In this document: in pieces, positions 1-5,253 of the stretch
How positions within the stretch are numbered: the stretch's first letter is position 1
Layout of the letters: each line of letters starts with the position of its first letter
Source: Methylotetracoccus sp.
GTDB lineage: Bacteria > Pseudomonadota > Gammaproteobacteria > Methylococcales > Methylococcaceae
Direction: 5' to 3'
Assembly (NCBI GenBank): GCA_025458755.1
Contig: JALORT010000188.1
Location: 1 to 5,253, forward strand
DNA length: 5,253 bases
The notes under the pieces: model-generated
The model's database searches: none
What the model was told of the DNA's origin: nothing
What the model saw: only the letters and a program-made list of their open reading frames with translations
Translations under genes and position numbers: made by a program

Positions 1-7
1 CGGCGCG

Positions 8-98
8 GGCCGCCGAAGGCAAAGCGTGTCGCCAATTTTTTGCTCCTGAGGGTGACTGGGAAGTCCCGTCAGGTTTCGCAAAAAATGGCGACACAATC
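8..98 (+). repeat. Palindromic repeat, left copy (inverted relative to 474-564)
   Basis: This stretch reappears in inverted orientation at 474-564. By hand alignment about 10 of 91 positions differ, with no gap needed. Its core, 27-93, is itself an imperfect palindrome: it opens with tgtcgccaattttttgc (27-43) and closes with gcaaaaaatggcgaca (78-93), which are complementary apart from one extra A. Inside are a second pair of partly complementary arms, around cctgaggg and cccgtcagg. The RNA or single-stranded DNA could fold into a long hairpin. It lies 27 bases beyond the stop codon of the transposase remnant, where an insertion-sequence end would be expected. It could be an IS terminus, a MITE arm or a REP-like element. 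The sequence alone does not decide between these. Confidence 0.8.
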
Positions 99-120
99 AA
101 AGACGATATTTCTCTACTGA

Positions 121-414
121 TCAATGCCCGATGCTGAACTCGCCGTAGCGCCGGACGCAACTGTGCCCAAGCAACTCGGGCACGAGCGCAAAGGTCCGCA
201 TCAGGTTGTGGGCCAGGGCATGAAGCAGCAGCACACAGCGCGCCTTGTTCTTACCGCGGACCCGCAACTGGATCAGGCCCCGGTGGCGCGCCAAGGCGTT
301 CACATATTCGGCGGTCGCCGCCCGTTCTCTATAGAGGAGCTTGGCTTCCTCCGTTCCCATCCGCTGCCGCCATTCGGTCACCGCCTTGCTGTCGCCGGCT
401 TCGCCACTTGCGGG
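121..414 (-). pseudogene. IS1182-type transposase, C-terminal remnant
   Basis: The reading frame runs from just after an in-frame stop (TAA, 415-417) to a TGA at 121-123, leaving under 100 residues. The part containing EWRQRMGTEEAK, LLYRERAATAEYVNA, HRGLIQLRVRGKNKARCV and LLHALAHNLMR is the well-known C-terminal tail of IS1182-family (DDE) transposases, where the last acidic catalytic region is followed by this Arg-rich stretch. Whole transposases of this kind are about 450-500 residues, so roughly four fifths are missing, including the first two catalytic Asp residues. A GTG at 379-381 could serve as a start but is probably not a real one. This is a dead fragment. The family call rests on recognised motifs, not on an alignment. 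Confidence 0.8.
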
Positions 415-473
415 TTAGACAATACGACATGGACTGCCTAATCACGCAGCGCCATAAGAAAAACCGCCACAAC

Positions 474-564
474 GATTGTGTCGTCAATTTTTTCGAAACC
501 TGACGGGACATCCCAGTTACCCTCAGGAGCAAGAAATTGGCGACCCGCTTCGTCTTCGGCGGTC
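474..564 (-). repeat. Palindromic repeat, right copy (inverted relative to 8-98)
   Basis: The minus strand here matches the plus strand of 8-98 at about 89% identity. The palindromic core is 479-545 and runs from tgtcgtcaattttttcg to gcaagaaattggcgac. Its arms pair less well than in the left copy, because changes such as the T at 484 and the G at 533 break base pairs. Similarity stops sharply on the inner side at 474 and fades on the outer side near 564. The copy directly abuts the decayed end of the HepT remnant, which suggests that the repeat, or an element ending in it, interrupted that gene. Confidence 0.78.
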
Positions 565-601
565 CGCCTTTGTCCTGCGTCCGCCAGGCCGTCGACTCTG
601 C

Positions 602-748
602 TACGCTCCGCAACCTGCGCCATGGGATATCCAGCCGGGCCTGTCGCATAGGGTCTGGAATGCGCATTGCCGCTGCGCCGATCAGTTCAAGATTGCGCAC
701 TGTGGCGTCATAGTTCAGTCTGCTGGCCTCGAAGCCTTCCGGATCGGG
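602..748 (-). pseudogene. HepT/DUF86 (HEPN toxin-like) gene remnant
   Basis: In one minus-strand frame this stretch reads EGFEASRLNYDATVRNLELIG, then AAAMRIPDPMRQARLDIPWR. This pattern is typical of the central part of HepT-like proteins (DUF86, HEPN superfamily), the RNase or AMPylation-target toxin of MntA-HepT modules. Full-length relatives are about 110-140 residues, and only about 45 residues are recognisable here. The segment that should follow IPWR, with the catalytic R-x4-6-H motif (usually RNxxxH), is absent: similarity ends in RLRSVAEST and the frame then runs into the repeat at 564. The N-terminal helix and a credible start are also missing, and no MntA nucleotidyltransferase partner is visible. 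It is therefore an inactive relic of a toxin-antitoxin locus. Confidence 0.68.
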
Positions 749-800
749 CGCGCGTAGCGTCGGATTCGTCACTGTCGGCCAAGGTCGCCAGGGTATCAGG

Positions 801-1781
801 TTAGCCCCAGAGTTCATGATCCGGTGGAAGGATCCGACTGCCTTCGAAGCGCAGCCCCGGCGTGCGGTCCTTGGCCAGCAGTAACGGTCCATCCAGGTCG
901 GTATACGCAGCACCCTGGGCGACGAAAAAAGCGGGCGCCATGGCCAGGGAGGTCGCCACCATGCAGCCGACCATGACCGAAAAGCCAAGCTCCTCCGCCA
1001 GCGTCTTCATGCGCAGGGCTTCGGTCAGCCCTCCCGCCTTGTCGAGCTTGATGTTCACGGCGTCGTACCGTCCCTTCAAACCAGCCAGATCCTCGCCATC
1101 GTGGCAGGATTCATCGGCGCAGACCGGCACCGGCCGGGGGAGTGCGGCCAGCCAGTGATCGTTGCCGGCGGCAAAGGGCTGTTCCAGCAGGTCCACACCC
1201 AGCCGGGCGAGTTCCGGTACGATCGTTTCGTAATCGGCTCGGCTCCAGGCTTCGTTGATATCGACGATCAGCCGGGACCGCGGCGCATGGGTCCGCACCG
1301 CGATGAGACGTTCCAGGTCTCGGTTGCCGTCGAGCTTGATTTTCAGGAACGGCCGCCACGCTTCGATTCTCGCCGTTTGCGCCAGGTTGGCGGGGGTGTC
1401 CACGCTGAGCGTGAACGCCGTGGTCAGGGGTTGCGGCGCCGGTAATCCGGCCAGCATCCACACCGGCTGGTGGTTCCGTTTGGCCGCCAGATCCCAAAGG
1501 GCGCAGTCGATGGCGTTACGCGCCGCGCCCGGCGCGAGGTGGTGGGCCAGTTCATCGCGATCCAGTCCCGCTGCGAGCCGGGGTATGAGCGCCTCGATCG
1601 CGCCGATCACGCCCTCCGCCGTCTCACCGTAGCGGCCATAGGGGCGGCACTCCCCTCGGCCCAGCGCCGACCCTTCCCGGATTTCGACGACGATGACCGT
1701 GACTTCCGTGTGGCTGCCGCGGGCAATACGAAACACCCCGCGCACCGGCCACGATTCCTGCCGCACTGTGATCTGCCGCAT
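801..1781 (-). CDS. dgcA: N-acetyl-D-glutamate racemase DgcA / L-Ala-D/L-Glu epimerase family (enolase superfamily)
   Basis: The 326-residue product is a complete muconate-lactonizing-type enolase-superfamily enzyme. An N-terminal capping domain (about residues 1-115) precedes the TIM barrel. Visible catalytic residues are the KIK pair (K147, K149) on barrel strand 2, metal ligands D174 (in DINEAW), E200 (in EQP) and D223 (in ADES), and the opposite-face base K248 (in KLDKAGG). Two lysines facing each other are what 1,1-proton-transfer racemases and epimerases need. A late D295-L-D297 motif is also present. In dipeptide epimerases a DxD at this place binds the substrate amino group, so L-Ala-D/L-Glu epimerase (YcjG-like) is the main alternative. 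The adjacent dgcN, three bases upstream, favours racemisation of N-acetyl-D-glutamate in D-glutamate catabolism. The ATG at 1779-1781 is chosen because it sits at the family's usual N-terminus. It lacks a strong Shine-Dalgarno sequence, so translation is probably coupled to dgcN. Confidence 0.85.
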   Translation of the reverse strand: MRQITVRQESWPVRGVFRIARGSHTEVTVIVVEIREGSALGRGECRPYGRYGETAEGVIGAIEALIPRLAAGLDRDELAHHLAPGAARNAIDCALWDLAAKRNHQPVWMLAGLPAPQPLTTAFTLSVDTPANLAQTARIEAWRPFLKIKLDGNRDLERLIAVRTHAPRSRLIVDINEAWSRADYETIVPELARLGVDLLEQPFAAGNDHWLAALPRPVPVCADESCHDGEDLAGLKGRYDAVNIKLDKAGGLTEALRMKTLAEELGFSVMVGCMVATSLAMAPAFFVAQGAAYTDLDGPLLLAKDRTPGLRFEGSRILPPDHELWG

Positions 1782-1784
1782 GGT

Positions 1785-2786
1785 TTACCCGGCCAAGCGG
1801 GCGACCAGAGGCGTGACCCCGGTGCGAACCGCATCGACGCAAGGCAACCCCAACCGGGCCTCGGTTTCGTGCAGGGCTTGCCGCGCCTCGGCGTCGGGCA
1901 AGTCCGCCGTATTCAGGCTGATACCGATACACGTGGCGTCGGGATTCGTCAGCCGCGCGGCGGCTTCATTGGCGGCGATACAATCTTCCAGACGCGGCAG
2001 GTCGAAGCCCGGCGCGCCGCGCATATGCGGGCGGTTCGGTTGGTGACACAGGACCAGAGCATCCGGTTGGGCGCCGTGCAGCAGCCCGAGGCTCACTCCG
2101 GCAAACGAGGGATGGAACAGCGAGCCTTGCCCCTCGATCACATCCCAGTGATCAGTCTCATTGTCGGGACTCAAGGCCTCCACAGCGCCGGAGATGAAAT
2201 CCGCAACCACCGCGTCGATGCACACGCCGGAGCCCGCAATCAGTATCCCGGTCTGTCCGGTCGCCCGAAACGTTACGTTCAGACCGCGATCCTTCATCGC
2301 CTGCACCAGCGCCAACGTGGTATACATCTTGCCGACCGAACAATCCGTGCCGACCGTCAACAGACGATTGCCCGTGCGTTTCCTGCCGCTGGCCACGTCG
2401 AACGCGCCCGTCGGGTGGCGGACATCGATGAGTTGACGCCCGCACCGTGCCGCCACCTCGGCCAGTTCCGGGAGATCCGTCAGCCGGTGGTGTAAACCGC
2501 TGGCGATATCCATTCCCATTTCCAACGCCCGCCGCAGTGCCGGCAGCCAGCTCCTGGACAGGTGGCCACCGCGGTTGGCGATTCCCACGATCAGGGTCCT
2601 CGCGCCGATTCCCGCCGCCTCGGCCACCGTAAGATCCGGCAGCCCGGCATCGGCATGGCACCCGGCCAGCCGAAGTTGACCCAAACAGTCGGCACGGCAC
2701 CAGTGGGCGACACCTTGGGCGGTTTTTGCCGCCAACTGATCCGGCGCATCGCCCAGGAACAGGAGATAGGGTTTGTTGATGACCAT
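1785..2786 (-). CDS. dgcN: D-glutamate N-acetyltransferase DgcN (DUF1611 family)
   Basis: From the ATG at 2784-2786 the product has 333 residues, the normal size for DUF1611 proteins. An N-terminal Rossmann-like domain opens with KPYLLFLGDAPDQLAAKTA and contains HHRLTDLPELAE. The C-terminal P-loop domain carries the Walker-A-like GTDCSVGKMYT (about residues 146-156), then FRATGQTGILIAG, VVADFISGA, DVIEGQGSLFHPSFAGVSLG and LVLCHQPNRPHMRG, all strongly conserved in this family. Characterised members N-acetylate D-glutamate with acetyl-CoA, and the product is then racemised by DgcA. The downstream epimerase gene supports this role. A GTG at 2817-2819 would add 11 residues (to 344), but the family normally begins close to the KPYLLFLG segment. 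The ATG also has a GGAA seven bases upstream, so it is preferred. The protein is probably cytosolic, with no signal peptide or membrane segment. Function is inferred from family and context. Confidence 0.86.
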   Translation of the reverse strand: MVINKPYLLFLGDAPDQLAAKTAQGVAHWCRADCLGQLRLAGCHADAGLPDLTVAEAAGIGARTLIVGIANRGGHLSRSWLPALRRALEMGMDIASGLHHRLTDLPELAEVAARCGRQLIDVRHPTGAFDVASGRKRTGNRLLTVGTDCSVGKMYTTLALVQAMKDRGLNVTFRATGQTGILIAGSGVCIDAVVADFISGAVEALSPDNETDHWDVIEGQGSLFHPSFAGVSLGLLHGAQPDALVLCHQPNRPHMRGAPGFDLPRLEDCIAANEAAARLTNPDATCIGISLNTADLPDAEARQALHETEARLGLPCVDAVRTGVTPLVARLAG

Positions 2787-2853
2787 GGTGATGTTCCGGT
2801 GAAATGACCTGAGACGCACGCCAAACCGGCGATCAGGTGCGAGCGGAACGGTT

Positions 2854-2898
2854 ATGCATCGGAGTGGGGGGCGTTAACGCCCCATGGCCGGAATGCAT
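2854..2898. promoter_or_regulatory. Nested inverted repeat between glgP and dgcN
   Basis: The 137 to 170 bases between the glgP stop and the dgcN start contain a perfect 16-bp palindrome, ggggcgttaacgcccc (2868-2883). Outer arms atgcatcgg (2854-2862) and ccggaatgcat (2888-2898) also pair, apart from a two-base bulge. No T-run follows the stem in the direction of transcription, so a classical intrinsic terminator is not supported. Possible roles are an operator for a dimeric regulator, a Rho-independent-like processing hairpin, or the 3' end stem of the glgP transcript. A dgcN promoter probably lies in this gap, but I cannot point to a convincing -35/-10 pair. Confidence 0.45.
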
Positions 2899-2956
2899 TG
2901 GACCGAAAGACCGAACGGGTCGCCTCGCGTCGATACCCTGGTCAGACACCGATGAC

Positions 2957-5253
2957 CTAGATCGACGGACCCCATCCGGAAGCGGCCTGCTTGGGCGGCA
3001 CCGGCCGCAGCTGCCAGATCTCGCGGTTATAGTCCTGAATCGTGCGGTCGCTCGAGAACCGGCCACTGGCTGCAGTGTTCAGGATGCTCATCCGCGTCCA
3101 CTGCTGCTGATTCCGATAGGTGTCCGCTGCACGGCGCTGGGCCTCGACATAGCTCGGAAAATCGGCCGCGGTCATCCAGGGATCGGATGGGCTGCTGATG
3201 CTGTCGATGACGGGGTCGAACAGACCGGGCTCGAGCTGGTTGAAATGGCCGCATCGCAGCAGATGGAGGACACGCCGCAAGTCCTCGTTTTGCTCGATCA
3301 GGGCGGCGGGGTCGTAGTCGTTGCGACTGGCTTCCACTGCATCCGCGGTCAGCCCGAACAGGAAAAAGTTGTCCGCACCCACGGCCTGCCGAATCTCGAT
3401 ATTGGCGCCGTCCAGCGTGCCGATGGTCAGCGCCCCGTTCATCATCAGTTTCATGTTGCCGGTGCCGGAGGCTTCCTTGCCGGCGGTGGAGATCTGCTCG
3501 GACAGCTCCGCCGCCGGGCAGATGACTTCCATCGCCGAGACGCGGTAATTCGGCAGAAAGGCGACGCGCAGCAAGCCCTCGGTCGCCGGATCACGGTTGA
3601 CCACCCGTGCGACATTATTGATCAGCTTGATGATCACTTTGGCCATGACATACCCCGGAGCGGCCTTGCCCGCGAACAGCACCAGGCGGGGTGTCCAGTG
3701 GCCGATGTCGCCGTGTTTGATGCGATCGTACAAATGGATCACATGCAGGACATTTAGCACCTGCCGCTTGTATTCATGAATCCGCTTGACCTGTACGTCG
3801 AACAACGCATCCGCGCTGCCGTCCAGGCCCAATTCGGTCTCCATGTGCAGCAAGAGGCGTACTTTGTTGTCGCGCTTCACCGCTCGCCAGTGCGCCTGGA
3901 AGGCGGGGTCATCGGCCAACGGCGCCAACTGTTCGAGCCTTGACAGATCGGTGACCCACTCGGCACCGATCGCCGAGGTGATCAATTGCGCCAAGTCCGG
4001 ATTGCACCCGGCCAGCCAGCGGCGCGGGGTGACGCCGTTGGTCTTGTTGTTGAACTTCTCCGGCCAAAGTTCGGCAAAATCCCGGAACAGCCCTTGCTGC
4101 AGTAAATTGGAATGCAGTTCCGAAACGCCATTCACCGAATAACTGCCGACGATCGCCAGATACGCCATGCGCACCTGCTGCCGGGCGCCTTCCTCGATCA
4201 GCGACATCCGCGCCAGCCGGCCGATGTCGCCGGGCCAACGATTGGAGACTTCGGCCAGGAACCGCACGTTGATCTCGAAAATGATCTCCAGCAGGCGCGG
4301 CAGCAGCCGGCGAAACAAACTGACCGGCCAGTGTTCCAGCGCCTCGGGCAGCAGGGTGTGGTTGGTGTACGCCATGGTGCGACGCGTGATGGCCCAGGCC
4401 TCCTCCCAGGACAAGGTATGTTCGTCCACCAACAGGCGCATCAGTTCGGCCACGGCGATACTGGGGTGCGTGTCATTGAGCTGGAAGCAGTTTTTCTCGG
4501 TAAACTGACCGAAGTCCTCGCCGTGCTTCGACACCCACTGCCGGATTACGTCCTGCAAACTGGCCGAGGCCAGAAAATACTGCTGCTTAAGGCGGAGTTC
4601 CTTGCCGTTTTCACTGGCGTCATTGGGGTACAGCACCATCGAGACATGCTCGGCGGCGGTCTTGGCCGCCACTGACTCGGCATAATCCCCGGCGTGGAAG
4701 TCATTGAGGTCGAATTCGTCGGTCGCCACAGCTTTCCACAGCCGCAGGGTGTTGACGGTGCCGTTCTGATACCCCGGTACCGGGACATCGTAGGCCACGG
4801 CGATGATGTCCTGGGTGTCGAGCCACAGTACGCCGAGTTGGCCGTCGTCGCGCTGAAAAAACTCGGTATGTCCGCCGAAACGCACGCGAACTGTAAGGAC
4901 CGGCCGCTGCTGTTCCCAAACACAGCCGTAGCGGAGCCAGTGATCGGGTTCCTCAACCTGGTAGCCGTCTTCGATCTGCTGACGGAACATGCCGTACTCA
5001 TAACGCAGACCGTACCCCATCACCGGCAGCTGCAGGCTGGCACAACTGTCCATGAAACAGGCCGCCAGACGCCCCAAGCCGCCATTTCCGAGCCCCGCGT
5101 CCGGTTCGCACTCGGCCAATTCCTCGAGTTCAAGCCCCAAGTGCTTCAGCGCCGTGCTCACCGGAGCGTCGAGATCCAGATTCAAGATGGCGTTGCCGAG
5201 CGCTCGCCCCAGCAGGAACTCCATGGACAGGTAGTAGACCTGTCGGCAATCGG
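2957..5253 (-). CDS. glgP: Glycogen/maltodextrin phosphorylase, 5' end beyond the window
   Basis: This enzyme removes glucose units from the non-reducing ends of glycogen or maltodextrin as glucose-1-phosphate, using pyridoxal phosphate (GT35 family, cytosolic). About 764 residues are visible. The frame continues through the right edge, reading VYYLS before MEFLLGRALGNA, so the Met at 5222-5224 is internal. Family proteins are about 800-850 residues, so some 70-80 N-terminal residues are missing. Recognisable in order are GNGGLGRLAACFMDS (5069-5113), NDTHPSIAVAELMRLL, TNHTLLPEALEHWP, NGVSELHSNLL, NGVTPRRWL, KRIHEYKRQ (3761-3787), APGYVMAKVIIKLIN and EASGTGNMKLMMNGALTIGT. The lysine in GNMK (codon 3449-3451) is the expected pyridoxal phosphate attachment site. 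No frameshift or missing key residue is seen. The C-terminus after YNREIWQL is a short Pro/Gly-rich tail ending at TAG 2957-2959. Glycogen versus maltodextrin preference cannot be told. The eukaryotic-type N-terminal phosphorylation site lies outside the visible part. Confidence 0.97.
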   Translation of the reverse strand, partial: DCRQVYYLSMEFLLGRALGNAILNLDLDAPVSTALKHLGLELEELAECEPDAGLGNGGLGRLAACFMDSCASLQLPVMGYGLRYEYGMFRQQIEDGYQVEEPDHWLRYGCVWEQQRPVLTVRVRFGGHTEFFQRDDGQLGVLWLDTQDIIAVAYDVPVPGYQNGTVNTLRLWKAVATDEFDLNDFHAGDYAESVAAKTAAEHVSMVLYPNDASENGKELRLKQQYFLASASLQDVIRQWVSKHGEDFGQFTEKNCFQLNDTHPSIAVAELMRLLVDEHTLSWEEAWAITRRTMAYTNHTLLPEALEHWPVSLFRRLLPRLLEIIFEINVRFLAEVSNRWPGDIGRLARMSLIEEGARQQVRMAYLAIVGSYSVNGVSELHSNLLQQGLFRDFAELWPEKFNNKTNGVTPRRWLAGCNPDLAQLITSAIGAEWVTDLSRLEQLAPLADDPAFQAHWRAVKRDNKVRLLLHMETELGLDGSADALFDVQVKRIHEYKRQVLNVLHVIHLYDRIKHGDIGHWTPRLVLFAGKAAPGYVMAKVIIKLINNVARVVNRDPATEGLLRVAFLPNYRVSAMEVICPAAELSEQISTAGKEASGTGNMKLMMNGALTIGTLDGANIEIRQAVGADNFFLFGLTADAVEASRNDYDPAALIEQNEDLRRVLHLLRCGHFNQLEPGLFDPVIDSISSPSDPWMTAADFPSYVEAQRRAADTYRNQQQWTRMSILNTAASGRFSSDRTIQDYNREIWQLRPVPPKQAASGWGPSI

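Larger units (their letters stand above)
8..564 (-). mobile_element. Possible remnant of an insertion element bounded by inverted repeats
   Basis: Two inverted copies of a roughly 91-bp repeat enclose 375 bases. Most of that interior (121-414) encodes only the C-terminal end of an IS1182-type transposase. This architecture, inverted ends around internally deleted transposase coding sequence, resembles an IS that lost its 5' two-thirds, or a MITE-like derivative. The stretch 415-473 holds a stop codon (415-417) and nothing else I recognise. I see no clear target-site duplication, and the outer boundaries are uncertain. The alternative is that two independent REP-like elements happen to flank an old transposase fragment. 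Confidence 0.4.

Noticed and set aside
124..441. Plus-strand open frame opposite the transposase remnant
   Set aside because: The minus strand carries clear transposase motifs here. The plus-strand translation resembles no known protein.
8..564. CRISPR-like repeat pair
   Set aside because: There are only two copies, they are inverted and not direct, they are about 91 bp long, and 375 bases lie between them. None of this fits a CRISPR array.
329..988. Minus-strand open frame of 219 codons covering the dgcA 3' end, HepT relic and right repeat
   Set aside because: It is not one gene. Its first part overlaps dgcA out of frame, the middle is the HepT fragment, and the end is repeat sequence. Only the HepT segment (602-748) is kept, as a pseudogene.
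1470..2495. Long plus-strand open frame of 341 codons
   Set aside because: It lies antisense to dgcA and dgcN, whose minus-strand products match known families with intact motifs. The plus-strand translation is Arg/Gln/Gly-rich and matches no recognisable family. It is a typical shadow frame in GC-rich coding DNA.
2868..2883. Intrinsic terminator of glgP
   Set aside because: The stem is strong, but its loop would be only TTAA and no T-run follows on the minus strand, so a standard terminator is not supported. It is kept as an unassigned inverted repeat.
2837..3757. Plus-strand open frame of 306 codons opposite glgP
   Set aside because: It is antisense to the conserved C-terminal half of glycogen phosphorylase and shows no recognisable domain. 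Long antisense frames are expected at this GC content.

Overview
The window comes from a GC-rich bacterial chromosome. The proteins look proteobacterial, most likely gammaproteobacterial, but that placement rests on general protein resemblance and not on a phylogenetic marker. All three intact genes lie on the minus strand, so transcription runs from the right edge to the left.

Right part (2957-5253): most of a glycogen phosphorylase gene (glgP). Its N-terminal end, roughly 70-80 residues, lies beyond the right edge. Middle (801-2819): a tightly packed gene pair. The upstream gene encodes a DUF1611/DgcN-type protein with a P-loop, and the downstream gene encodes an enolase-superfamily epimerase of the DgcA / L-Ala-D/L-Glu epimerase group. 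Only three bases separate them. Together they fit the D-glutamate catabolic route in which D-glutamate is N-acetylated (DgcN) and N-acetyl-D-glutamate is then racemised (DgcA). A deacetylase would be needed to release L-glutamate and is not in the window. The gap of about 140 to 170 bases between glgP and dgcN holds a perfect 16-bp palindrome inside a larger imperfect inverted repeat.

Left part (1-800): a degraded accessory strip with no intact gene. It holds a HepT/DUF86 (HEPN toxin) remnant at 602-748, a C-terminal IS1182-type transposase remnant at 121-414, and two inverted copies of a repeat of about 91 bp (8-98 and 474-564, about 89% identical). Each repeat copy contains a 67-bp imperfect palindrome. 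The two copies bracket the transposase remnant.

I see no CRISPR array, tRNA, rRNA or complete new system. The least explained item is the paired palindromic repeat around the transposase remnant. The best supported biology is the dgcN-dgcA pair.
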